From contig CAMLSD010000026.1 of the NCBI GenBank assembly GCA_946482595.1, positions 1 to 45,361 of the forward strand: 45,361 nucleotides of DNA. The letters are read 5' to 3'. This DNA is from an uncultured Comamonadaceae bacterium. GTDB taxonomy: Bacteria; Pseudomonadota; Gammaproteobacteria; Burkholderiales; Burkholderiaceae. The notes under the pieces are model-generated. The model did not search any database, was not told where the DNA came from, and worked only from the letters and a program-made list of their open reading frames with translations. Both the position numbers and the translations under genes were made by a program. Positions 16,488-23,801 of the stretch are shown here, in pieces; position 1 is the stretch's first letter; each line of letters begins with the position of its first letter.

Positions 16488-16815
16488 CTGCCCAGCGCTT
16501 GCCTTGTGGCGATGGAGGCGAGCCCGAGCGCCCACCACCGGGCCCGCCAACTGCAAGCGATGGGGCTGGACGCACACATCCTCTCGGCACAGTTGGCAGC
16601 GCCGAACCGGATGCACGGGCACAACGTCCACGCGACAGGAATGGGGCCCCGCTGAGCGGTTCGCATCTGGGCCCGCATCGGCAGCGCACCGCGCTCGATG
16701 CAACAAGGCCATCTGCAGAGTGGCAGTCCGTGCTCTGTCTCGGCGCCGATTCGATGTCTCGTCCATGCAGCAACGGTGAATGCAGGCCATCAAGTGCTTG
16801 ACCGTGGGGGCAGTC
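16488..16815 (+). repeat. Long direct repeat, copy 2 (IS110-derived, 328 bp)
   Basis: Second copy of the segment at 14719-15046, at a constant offset of 1769 bases. Its left junction differs: here it is fused in frame to the transposase N terminus of copy A (VGTIGVSI then LPSACLVAMEAS), giving a chimeric frame that ends at 16655. Confidence 0.85.
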
Positions 16816-16825
16816 CCTGAAACGG

Positions 16826-17413
16826 TCAGGCCGCACTCTCGACGAGCGCAGCGACCTCGGCAAGCCAGGCCGCCCGTTGCTGAGCGGTGCTACCCGAGAC
16901 GGGAGCGTACATGCGCCTCATGACACTGCCGACGCCGCACAACCCGAAGACGCACTTCTTCCAGAGCGTTTCAAGCGGATCGCCAAACTCGATGGCTTCC
17001 CGTTCGGCGGGCGTGTTGGATGTGTTGACGACGATTGCGTGGCGGGCGCGCAGAAGACCAACTGGCACGCCTTCAAACCCAACACCGGCCGGGTAACCGT
17101 ACGCGGTGTCCAGGCGAAACACACGGTCTATCCAGCCCTTGAGGATGGCCGGAGGCTGACCCCACCAGTTCGGATGGAAAACAAGAATCAGATCGGCGCG
17201 GGCGAGTTCCGAGCAGTGCTGCTCAACCAGAATGCTCGTTGACGTGGTGTTCCCGCCTTCGCCGGTCGGTTGAACAGGATCGAATTGTTCGGCGTACAGA
17301 TCGTGGACTGCACATTCGTAGCCTCGACGGTCGAGGACTTGTTGGGCCGCAGATGCCATGGCATGGCTCAAGCTGGTCGGACTTGGGTGAGCGACAACGA
17401 TCAAAGCGAGCAT
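16826..17413 (-). CDS. Flavodoxin-fold NAD(P)H:quinone oxidoreductase family protein
   Basis: A 195-residue flavodoxin-like fold protein of the NAD(P)H dehydrogenase (quinone)/NQO1-KefF group. Features are the N-terminal IVVAHPSPTSLSHAM phosphate-binding loop, ADLILVFHPNWWGQPPAILKGWIDRVF and a later ARHAIVVNTSNTP. It probably reduces quinones with FMN or FAD and NAD(P)H. The ATG at 17413 is the natural start, but no clear ribosome binding site precedes it. The IS110 end copy B begins about ten bases upstream, so the native promoter is displaced. It ends next to the 328-bp repeat. Confidence 0.8.
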   Translation of the reverse strand: MLALIVVAHPSPTSLSHAMASAAQQVLDRRGYECAVHDLYAEQFDPVQPTGEGGNTTSTSILVEQHCSELARADLILVFHPNWWGQPPAILKGWIDRVFRLDTAYGYPAGVGFEGVPVGLLRARHAIVVNTSNTPAEREAIEFGDPLETLWKKCVFGLCGVGSVMRRMYAPVSGSTAQQRAAWLAEVAALVESAA

Positions 17414-17422
17414 GTGTGCGGC

Positions 17423-17740
17423 CTGGACAAACTGGTTTCGAGAACCCGGGCGGCCCGCCCCTGCACGATCGTAGGTTGCCCGCCAGGAGCGAGCCGAGCG
17501 ACACCCATGCACAGGACCGGTGGTCGGTCGGGTCGTTGCGAATTTACAGGGAGACGAGCCGTGAAGGAATCTAGCACCGTGTACGTGGGTCTGGACGTAC
17601 CCAAGGACAGCATCGACATCGCGCTGGCCGATGCCGGCCGCGACGGCGCGGCTCGGCATGAGGGCACCATGGGCGCCGACCTTGCCGCGCTGGACAAGGT
17701 GCTGCGCAACATCATCAGCCGCGGCCATTGGGGAACCCTC
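17423..17740 (+). mobile_element. IS110-family left end, copy B
   Basis: The non-coding end (17423-17561) is followed by GTG at 17562 and a good transposase N terminus: VYVGLDVPKDSIDIALADAG, then LAALDKVLRNI. The Asp in VGLDV and the spacing fit the RuvC-like DEDD domain of IS110 transposases. The frame is lost by about 17740 and no C-terminal Tnp20 domain is present. Confidence 0.8.
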
Positions 17741-18020
17741 GACAACGTTGTTGAGCACCGACTGCGTGGGAACACAGGGCCGCTGATCTCAGCCCCTGGA
17801 GCAAGACAGCCCCGCGCCGCACACTTGTGTTGAGGTTCCAACTCTCGAATATCAGCATGAGCAGCCGTCGCACATCCATCACGGGTGGCAACCTCAGGCT
17901 CCATTGCGTTCCCCGTCCGGCAACCGGCGACGCTTCACATCTGTGGTCGCAGAGGATCGCGTTCGCCCACTTCCCACTTGATAGTGAGGAGCCGCATCAA
18001 CGTTTGAGCTGAGGCGCAGA
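17741..18020. other. Gene-poor stretch between IS110 copy B and the hairpin
   Basis: I see no credible gene or repeat here. It probably contains decayed element sequence. With the following hairpin and promoter it makes about 410 bp without a gene. Confidence 0.5.
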
Positions 18021-18093
18021 CACCGGCAAGGCGCTTGGCCCGCTCGACGGATGATGGACCACACTGGCCCGCGGGCCAAGCGCCTTGCCGGTG
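18021..18093. repeat. Perfect 23-bp inverted repeat (long hairpin)
   Basis: 18021-18043 and 18071-18093 are exact complements over 23 bp (CACCGGCAAGGCGCTTGGCC plus CGC and its partner), with a 27-base loop. It lies 59 bases upstream of vapB. No T-run follows. It could be a transcription barrier, the ends of a tiny element or a structured RNA. Confidence 0.8.
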
Positions 18094-18094
18094 G

Positions 18095-18150
18095 CTGTCG
18101 CCGTAGTGCAGCAGTGCTAGGATGTGTACGAATCTACCGAAGGATACACA
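18095..18150 (+). promoter_or_regulatory. Candidate vapBC promoter and operator
   Basis: An extended -10 (TGC TAGGAT, -10 box 18118-18123) lies 17 bases after a weak -35 (CTGTCG, 18095-18100). Just downstream, TGTGTA (18123-18128) and TACACA (18145-18150) form an inverted repeat where a VapB-VapC complex would autorepress. The -35 match is poor. Confidence 0.45.
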
Positions 18151-18152
18151 CC

Positions 18153-18347
18153 ATGAGAACGAACATTGAGATCGACGACAAACTCATGAAGGAAGCTCTT
18201 CGCGCGACTGGCGCCAAGACGAAGCGCGAGGCAGTGGAGCTTGGCTTGAAGACCTTGGTGCAACTGCGCCTGCAGGAGAAGGCCCGCGAACTGCGCGGCA
18301 AGATCACCTGGGAAGGCGACTTGAACGCCGTGAGGACGGATCGGTGA
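18153..18347 (+). CDS. vapB: VapB-type antitoxin
   Basis: A 64-residue antitoxin starting MRTNIEIDDKLM, the ribbon-helix-helix start typical of VapB/AbrB-type partners of VapC. The following LMKEALRATGAKTKREAVELG is the helix-turn-helix part, and the basic/acidic tail (KITWEGDLNAVRTDR) would wrap the toxin. Its stop overlaps the vapC start by four bases (GTGA), so the two are co-translated. An inverted repeat just upstream suggests autoregulation. Confidence 0.88.
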   Translation: MRTNIEIDDKLMKEALRATGAKTKREAVELGLKTLVQLRLQEKARELRGKITWEGDLNAVRTDR

Positions 18348-18745
18348 TTCTGGTTGACTCCAGCGTCTGGATTGACTATTTCAAGGCGGCTGACACACCC
18401 GAGACCGCCTTGCTGGACTCCATGCTCGGACGTACGCCGCTGGCGGTGGGGGATCTGATCGCTGCCGAGGTGTTGCAGGGCGTGCGTGACGAGCGGGAGT
18501 TCAGGTGGGTGAAGAAGGTCTTCGATTCGTTTGCGCACGTAGATCTCTGCGGGTATGACTTGGCTATCAAGGCGTCGGAGCACTACCGTCTGCTGCGGTC
18601 GAAGGGCGTGACGATACGCAAGACGGTCGACACGCTCATCGCGACCCGATGCATCGAAGACGGCTTGACACTATTGCACGCCGACCGGGACTTCTTGCCT
18701 TTCGCAGAACACCTCGGGCTGCGCGTGGCGTATTCGGAAGCCTAG
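18344..18745 (+). CDS. vapC: VapC toxin, PIN-domain ribonuclease
   Basis: A 133-residue PIN-domain toxin with a GTG start inside the vapB stop. The four acidic catalytic positions are all present: Asp5 (VDSSVWID), Glu42 (AEVLQG), Asp96 (TVDTLIA) and Asp114 (HADRDF). It is an Mg2+-dependent RNase, probably cleaving tRNA or rRNA when not bound by VapB. It looks intact. IS110 end copy C begins at its last codons (18743). Confidence 0.93.
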   Translation: MILVDSSVWIDYFKAADTPETALLDSMLGRTPLAVGDLIAAEVLQGVRDEREFRWVKKVFDSFAHVDLCGYDLAIKASEHYRLLRSKGVTIRKTVDTLIATRCIEDGLTLLHADRDFLPFAEHLGLRVAYSEA

Positions 18746-19026
18746 ACAACATGGCTTCGTGAATTCAGACGGCCCGCCCGGGCAAGACCGTCGGTTGCCC
18801 GCCAGGGGCGAGCCGAGCTGCATCAATGCACCGGACCGATGGTCGGTCACGTCGTTGCGAATTTGCAGGGAGGCGCGACGGCGCGATTCGGCACTTGGGC
18901 AGCATTGGCGGCGATCTTGCCGCGCTGGACAAGGCACTGCACCAGCTCATCAGCCTCGTTGACCGCCTGCAGGTGGTCAACGAGGCCGGCCCCTGCGGGT
19001 TCGTGATCTGCAGGCACCTGGCCACC
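18743..19026 (+). mobile_element. IS110-family left end, copy C, fused to the trxC remnant
   Basis: CTAGACAACATGG opens the third copy of the IS110 non-coding end. The transposase start is deleted, and the coding part resumes as LGSIGGDLAALDKALHQLIS and VNEAGPCGFVICRHLA, the RuvC-like segment. It switches into trxC-like sequence at CAGGGCAACGAT (19027), so the join is a mosaic. Confidence 0.75.
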
Positions 19027-19313
19027 CAGGGCAACGATCTGCAAGTCCTGGTGAACCTCCGGGCGGACTCATCCGCCCCGTGCAAGATGACCGCCCCGCA
19101 CTTCGCCAGTGCCGCCGCCCAGTTGCCCGAAGTGCGCTTTGCCAAGGTCGACACCGGAGCCGCCCCGCGCAGCAGCGTGCGACACCGCATTCGCAGCATC
19201 CCCAACGCTGGTGCTGTTTCACTAAGGCGACGAGATCGCACGCCACACCGGCGCGGTGGCCACGGCGGACCTGATGCGCTGGGTGAATGGGCAGCTGGCC
19301 GTGGCGCGGCAGG
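19027..19313 (+). pseudogene. Degenerate second copy of trxC (3' two thirds)
   Basis: This stretch matches 13390-13668 of trxC nearly base for base in long blocks, for example over CGCACTTCGCCAGTGCCGCC. It is dead: the active-site Trp-Cys codons are Ser-Ser, leaving RADSSAPC. One extra A after AGCATCCCC shifts the frame, and a stop follows in TTTCACTAA. The zinc ribbon is missing. It resulted from a duplication predating the insertions between the copies. Confidence 0.88.
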
Positions 19314-19394
19314 GTTGTGTCGTGCCGGGGCGCCAGCGGCGGCTCGGCGCCTCAACGATCAGGCACCTGACGACAGGAGGGTCCCTGCCAGCGC

Positions 19395-20018
19395 TCAGGC
19401 ATCGGTCTCATACAGACCATGGCGCTTGGCCAAGCCGTCAAGCACTTGCTCGAGCTCGTCCGGATCCGCATAGAAGCGCTTGTCCAGTGCGTCCAGCGCC
19501 TCGTGCGCCGCATCATGGTCGGGATGCGACTCATCCCACGTAGGCATCAACGAACACCGTACTGCCCGATCGACAGGGACCTCGCCATTCGAAAACAGGA
19601 TGGTCTTGGCTTGCAGCAAGAGTGCCAGGGATTTCTGCGCGCCCACCTCCTCCAGCGCCGCCACGGTCTCTCGGTAGCGCGCGCCGCTGGTGTTGGTGAA
19701 GAACTGGTCAAACCCGCCGTTGTGCAACTCGCCGCCGAACACATTGACCAGGTAGTACAGGCGCTCTGCCGGGCTGAGGTCATTGAATGCGCTCTCCTTG
19801 CCATACACCTTGCCGACCAGCGTCTGCCAATACTTGTACTCCGGTGCCGCGTAGAACGCCTCGCGCGTCCGTCGTGCTTCCTGGGAATGTCGCTTTCGCT
19901 CCTCGATCGAGAGGAGATTGCCGCGGACACACGGCACGCAAAGACCGCCGTTGCGTGAGGCCGTATCAGGATGGATGGAGTCGCCACAGCGGGCGCATGG
20001 CAGTCGTTGCATTGTCAT
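19395..20018 (-). CDS. DUF4375 (DMP19-like) protein with N-terminal zinc ribbon
   Basis: A 207-residue protein. The N terminus has C-x2-C and C-x2-C pairs (CARCG and CVPC), a probable zinc ribbon. The middle and C-terminal part is DUF4375/DMP19-like, seen in YYLVNVFGGELHNGGFDQFFTN followed by helical, strongly acidic sequence (DESHPDHDAAHEALDALDKRF split across helices). DMP19 of Neisseria is an acidic DNA-mimic; other DUF4375 proteins occur with toxin and immunity genes. The start at 20018 is weakly supported (ATG also at 20012). Function here is not proven. Confidence 0.75.
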   Translation of the reverse strand: MTMQRLPCARCGDSIHPDTASRNGGLCVPCVRGNLLSIEERKRHSQEARRTREAFYAAPEYKYWQTLVGKVYGKESAFNDLSPAERLYYLVNVFGGELHNGGFDQFFTNTSGARYRETVAALEEVGAQKSLALLLQAKTILFSNGEVPVDRAVRCSLMPTWDESHPDHDAAHEALDALDKRFYADPDELEQVLDGLAKRHGLYETDA

Positions 20019-20157
20019 GTCTCACGCAGGAGAGTTGTAGCCGGCATCGACCTCTCGAATTGCCAGACCCAGGCCACGATCTGGACGAACACGGCAGCGC
20101 TTGTCGTTGGCGTTCGGGACCCGCAACGATCGATCCGCCGGAGACGACCTGTTTGCT

Positions 20158-20619
20158 TCACTTGTCGTGCCCTTCAAATCGACCCAGCAGCCCATACAGC
20201 AACTGAAGGATCTCTGCCTGGCCGGGCTCGCCCTCCAGCAGATCGACACGATGCCGAACCAAGTGGAACTCGCTTTCGGTGCGAATGAAGCCACGCGCCC
20301 TGATCTTGTCGAAGCGTGCAGCGTCCCTGCCCATGAAGTCGGGGTAGTGAGCAGACGTCGCGACTGCCAAGGCCCGGACAGCGTGCTTGCGCGCTTCAGG
20401 CTGCATGGACTGAAGCAGCATCGGCGTCTCGCGCAGGGCTTGCTCCATTCCGGCAGCAAACGCCGAGCGCGGTGCGTCAGAAGGTTCGACGTACTGGTGT
20501 CTGATGCCGGCCCAGCCCTGAACCATGCGCCGGGCCATTGGATCGTCTAGCGGGGCGATGGCGTCGTGAAACTGGTCGAACACGGCGACCAGTTTCGTCA
20601 GCTTGTCGGTGCGTGCCAC
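20158..20619 (-). CDS. Hypothetical protein, unrecognised
   Basis: A 153-residue protein that I do not recognise. It appears mostly helical and soluble: a start such as ARTDKLTKLVAVFDQFHD, then a proline-poor body ending LYGLLGRFEGHDK. I chose the GTG at 20619 because AGGAG precedes it by six bases; the GTG one codon upstream is too close. It is transcribed toward the DUF4375 gene, 139 bases away. Codon use looks natural, so I think it is a real gene. Confidence 0.55.
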   Translation of the reverse strand: MARTDKLTKLVAVFDQFHDAIAPLDDPMARRMVQGWAGIRHQYVEPSDAPRSAFAAGMEQALRETPMLLQSMQPEARKHAVRALAVATSAHYPDFMGRDAARFDKIRARGFIRTESEFHLVRHRVDLLEGEPGQAEILQLLYGLLGRFEGHDK

Positions 20620-20688
20620 CACGGACTCCTGAGGCAAGAAAATGAAGGCGGTGCTGCGTGTTGGCCACCTCGATGGCATGAACTGGCA

Positions 20689-21114
20689 TTACCGTCTCCA
20701 TGCATCCAATCGTCGAACCGTGAAACCCACGAATTGTCCTATGCATTGCGGATCAGACACAGATATCGGCAAGGGAATCAGGCAGCTGCCGCAGTCTGCG
20801 ATCGCGGCGCCCTGCCCTGCTGATTCCACGGACACGATCTCGCCGAGCACCTTGTAGCTCCATAGGCCGATGCGCTCCAGCCGCCTCTCGCTGCGAGGGT
20901 TTGAAGCAAACACGGTGGCCCAGGTCTCGCCCTCTTCATGGAGGCAAGCGAACTCGACTTCGACGTCTTCCCCAATGTCGACAGAGCGCTCGCTGTCATA
21001 CCCCAGGCAATCCATCGCGGTCACCGAATGCGGTCCGATTTGCAGGACAACGGCACCCCCTTCGTCTTCTTCTCTGGAAATCACTCGCGCCCGCACAAGA
21101 TGCCCCATCAACAT
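20689..21114 (-). CDS. Hypothetical protein, unrecognised
   Basis: About 141 residues, beginning MLMGHLVRAR (ATG at 21114, or 21108 for a shorter form); no good ribosome binding site is visible for either. The body is beta-rich and acidic, with VEVEFACLHEEGETWATVFASN and a Cys pair (DCGSC) near the C terminus. SERSVDIGEDV resembles SQRSIDVDEDV in the short frame at 21577-21714, suggesting paralogous fragments. It lies head to tail with the neighbouring hypothetical gene. No function assigned. Confidence 0.5.
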   Translation of the reverse strand: MLMGHLVRARVISREEDEGGAVVLQIGPHSVTAMDCLGYDSERSVDIGEDVEVEFACLHEEGETWATVFASNPRSERRLERIGLWSYKVLGEIVSVESAGQGAAIADCGSCLIPLPISVSDPQCIGQFVGFTVRRLDAWRR

Positions 21115-21234
21115 GAGCGGCGACGAACTGCGCCAGGGTTGGTTGTCGTGATTTCGACCAGATGCGGCTTTCGATCGGGCCGTCGATGGAGCGGACTGCA
21201 CACGCCGCACGGCGTGGGGTGTGCGCGCAGAGGG

Positions 21235-21504
21235 TCAGGCACCTGGCAGCTGCGGCGCCAGCACATCGAAAAGCCTGGCTTCGAACTCATGCTGGCAATG
21301 ATGACCTCCAACATCGGCCAGCGCCAGCTCTCCGACCCGAAGAATGTCAAACCTCTCGGTACCCGGCATTCGGGTGAACCTGATCCGATGATGAGCGCTT
21401 GCGTCTTAGCCAAGCAGATGGGCATGAAAAGCATGGTCTTCGCTGTCTTCCGGCACCGGTCTATGGACCGACACCTCCATGCCATCGAGCGACGCAATTG
21501 ACAT
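21235..21504 (-). pseudogene. Broken small gene with one in-frame stop
   Basis: From ATG at 21504 the frame reads MSIASLDGMEVSVHRP and onward to HAHLLG, meets TAA at 21406-21408, then continues sensibly (RIRFTRMPGTERFDILRVGELAL) to TGA at 21235. The protein-like composition on both sides suggests a gene of about 89 codons interrupted by a nonsense change. The family is not recognised. Confidence 0.35.
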
Positions 21505-21576
21505 TGCGCCGATCCGGCCCACGGAACGGCCTCCGTCGTGCCAGGTGGTCGATGACAGGGTGCATGCCTGGAAGTT

Positions 21577-21714
21577 TCACATGATCGGATCATCCCAGTC
21601 GGAACGGTACTGGACGTCTTCGTCGACATCGATGGAGCGCTGCGATGCGTCGTCTTCCGTGACGAGATGAAAGTCAAACCAGACCTGGCCGTTCCTTGCT
21701 CTGGCACACAACAC
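21577..21714 (-). CDS. Short open frame, possibly a remnant
   Basis: A 45-codon frame from GTG 21714 or TTG 21711 with AAGGAG upstream. It contains VWFDFHLVTEDD and SQRSIDVDEDV, the latter similar to part of the protein at 20689-21114. Its leader (AAGGAGTCTGTG) resembles that of the gene at 20619. It could be a truncated paralog or a real tiny protein. Confidence 0.3.
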   Translation of the reverse strand: MLCARARNGQVWFDFHLVTEDDASQRSIDVDEDVQYRSDWDDPIM

Positions 21715-22000
21715 AGACTCCTTGACCGGGGAAAGTGATTCTGCTCGTTGACATGGCTGGCCTCGCCTGATGATTGATAGGGCCCGATGGCAGCGCAGCG
21801 TCGACGCGGCAATGACGCCATGCACGACCGGGCATGTGCACCAGTCCGGGACACTACCACCGCACACGCCCGGATCGTGCACCGCAGCAAACCAGATCAA
21901 TCCGTATAGTCACCAGATCGGTGCATTACGCAGGAATCATGCGCAGATCGGCCAATGCATGCCGGAAATCGACGGAAAGCTGCAGTGCCTTGTGCGTACA
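21715..22000. other. Intergenic stretch, no gene recognised
   Basis: No supported gene or repeat is visible. It marks the right edge of the accessory region; the next genes are ordinary chromosomal type. Confidence 0.5.
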
Positions 22001-22038
22001 GTCTTGTCCCACGACAAGACACCACCGCCCCGGTGGTG
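22001..22038 (+). promoter_or_regulatory. Two tandem perfect hairpins upstream of phhB
   Basis: GTCTTGTC and GACAAGAC (22001-22020) form an 8-bp stem with a 4-base loop. CACCACCG and CGGTGGTG (22020-22038) form another with a 3-base loop. They abut each other and end 27 bases before the phhB ATG. They could be a leader structure or operators; there is no terminator T-run. Confidence 0.5.
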
Positions 22039-22065
22039 CTAGCCACCCTGAGACAAGGTTGCCCC

Positions 22066-22389
22066 ATGACTGCCGCCCCACACGCACTGACCGACGACGA
22101 ACGCCAGCAGTTGCTGCCCGGTCTGGCGGGCTGGACCGTTCAGCCCTCGCGTGACGCGATCGAGAAGCGATTTGTGTTTGCCGACTTCAACGCTGCCTGG
22201 GGCTTCATGAGCCGGGTGGCCCTGGAGGCCGAGCGGGTGAATCACCACCCCGAGTGGAGCAATGTGTGGAACCGGGTCGACATCGTGCTCACCACGCACG
22301 ATGCCAACGGCCTGTCGATGCGTGACGTCACCCTGGCGCGACAGATCGACCTCTATGCCGCGGCGGCCGCGGCCAGCTCCGGCGCCTGA
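22066..22389 (+). CDS. phhB: Pterin-4-alpha-carbinolamine dehydratase
   Basis: A 107-residue PCD. The family signature [17 protein letters not shown] followed by [12 protein letters not shown] (about residues 61-90) contains the catalytic His pair and third His. The enzyme dehydrates 4a-hydroxytetrahydropterin formed by aromatic amino acid hydroxylases, so the pterin can be recycled. It is followed 54 bases later by the hydroxylase-like gene, the usual phhA/phhB partnership in reversed order. It looks intact. Confidence 0.92.
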   Translation: MTAAPHALTDDERQQLLPGLAGWTVQPSRDAIEKRFVFADFNAAWGFMSRVALEAERVNHHPEWSNVWNRVDIVLTTHDANGLSMRDVTLARQIDLYAAAAAASSGA

Positions 22390-22443
22390 GCCCGGCACCG
22401 ATCGCACCGATTTGCGCCCCGCGCTGCCCACCGGAGGCCTTGC

Positions 22444-23286
22444 ATGATCCAGGACCTTGCCGACCCCCCGGCACACACCGCACCCGGCGCGTGGTCGGGA
22501 CACTTCGAGCTGCGGCGCATGCCGCGCCGCATCGAGGATCGTGTGAGCTGGCGCTCATTGCTGCAACGTCAGCGCCCCGTGCTGGAACAGTGGGCCTGCG
22601 CCGACTTCATGAAGGGCATGTGGGTGCTGGGGCTGCACGGTGAGGACTTCCCCGACCTCACGCCGCTGAGCCAGCGCCTGCGCGCGGCCACCGGCTGGGA
22701 CCTGGTGCCCGTGCATGGTCCGCTCAACCTCGTGAGCCTGTTCGCGCACCTGGCCGGGCGGCGCTTTCCGGTTCGGTCGTCCATCCTCGAGGCGCGTCAC
22801 GGCGAGGGCCAGCCCGGTGCCGACCTGTTCCGCCACCTGTTCGGTCATGTGCCCATGCTGGCGCACCCGGTGTTTGCCGACTACCTTCAACTGCTGGGCC
22901 AGGAAGCAGTTGCTGCAGGTGACGCCGGCCTGCCGCTGTACTGGCAGCACTATGAACGCACGGTCGAACGCGGCCTGCTGCGCACGCCACGCGGGTTAAG
23001 GATGTACGGCGCGCTGCTGCTGTGCGAAGCCAGCGGCGAGCTGCTGCCGCGCAACGCCGGCGTGGCCGACCCCATCGCCCAGCCCACCCCGGCGTGCCAG
23101 CCGGTGCCCGGCAGCTTTGCCACGCAGGCCGGTGAATCGATCGACATCGCGTCATGCGCGATCACCGACACCTTCGCTCAGCTCATCACGCTGCTGCCCC
23201 GTGCCACCCGCGGGCATGCGCCCGGCAAATGGGCCGACACCTGGATCACCTATGCGGACGGACCGCCACGGCGCGGGCTGCGCTGA
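22444..23286 (+). CDS. Aromatic amino acid hydroxylase-like protein (phenylalanine 4-hydroxylase family), altered iron site
   Basis: A 280-residue member of the biopterin-dependent aromatic amino acid hydroxylase family. The landmarks align: LRAATGWDLVPV, LFAHLAGRRFPV, LFGHVP, the TVERGL segment with the ligand Glu, and GLRMYGALLL. The iron motif differs from the family's F-H-D-x-F-G-H: here it is F129-R130-H131-L-F-G-H135, so the usual first His ligand is Arg and the following acidic residue is His. It may use a shifted His, have lost iron, or do something else. Its neighbour phhB argues for a pterin-linked role. The start is ATG at 22444. Confidence 0.8.
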   Translation: MIQDLADPPAHTAPGAWSGHFELRRMPRRIEDRVSWRSLLQRQRPVLEQWACADFMKGMWVLGLHGEDFPDLTPLSQRLRAATGWDLVPVHGPLNLVSLFAHLAGRRFPVRSSILEARHGEGQPGADLFRHLFGHVPMLAHPVFADYLQLLGQEAVAAGDAGLPLYWQHYERTVERGLLRTPRGLRMYGALLLCEASGELLPRNAGVADPIAQPTPACQPVPGSFATQAGESIDIASCAITDTFAQLITLLPRATRGHAPGKWADTWITYADGPPRRGLR

Positions 23287-23337
23287 CGGGCCTGCGCGGT
23301 CAAGGCCGATGCCAGGGGACCCAGCACCGGGACGGTA

Positions 23338-23739
23338 TCACCGACGGTCCGCCGGATGGTTGATGCCGTCGAGCACCCGCACCTCGCCCAACAGGTAGGG
23401 GTTGATGCCGTCCAGGCAGCCCACGTTGTAGCCGTACTGGTCCGGGAACGAGCGACGCTGATGATGCGTGTAGATGCCGCACTGGTCGCAGAAGTAGTGC
23501 CGGGCGACACGCGTGTTGAACTGATAGAGCCGCAGGTGCTCCTGCCCCTGCACGATGCGGATGCCCGACAGCGGCACAGAGGCGACGATGGCGCCACGAC
23601 GCCGACAGATGGAGCAGTCGCAACGGCGAGGGTCGACGATGCCGTCAGGCAGGTCGAGTTCCAGCACCACGGCGCCACAGTGACACGACAGGCGATGTCG
23701 GGGCTGGACCACCACACCGCCGACCGATTTGATGGACAT
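23338..23739 (-). CDS. GFA-family (glutathione-dependent formaldehyde-activating-like) zinc protein
   Basis: A 133-residue GFA/CENP-V-fold protein. The zinc-binding Cys residues are seen as CHCGAV, CDCSICRRRGA and FCDQCGIYTHHQ. Many members of the family are not shown to act on S-hydroxymethylglutathione, so substrate is open. The ATG at 23739 is supported by GGAGG seven bases upstream. It converges with the hydroxylase-like gene across a 51-bp gap and is transcribed after the DUF2867 gene. Confidence 0.85.
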   Translation of the reverse strand: MSIKSVGGVVVQPRHRLSCHCGAVVLELDLPDGIVDPRRCDCSICRRRGAIVASVPLSGIRIVQGQEHLRLYQFNTRVARHYFCDQCGIYTHHQRRSFPDQYGYNVGCLDGINPYLLGEVRVLDGINHPADRR

Positions 23740-23801
23740 GGGCTTTCCTCCGGAATGACCGCGGTACCCGGCGCTCGCCACCGGGCAGGGGATGCGTCAT
23801 G

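Noticed and set aside
13390..19313. The two trxC copies as attL/attR of an integrative element
   Set aside because: The copies are diverged and one is frameshifted, no integrase gene is present, and the join at 19027 is inside an IS110 scrap.
21715..22065. Sigma-54 promoter for phhB, as for the Pseudomonas phh operon
   Set aside because: No TGGCAC-N5-TTGC-type pair is found in this stretch.
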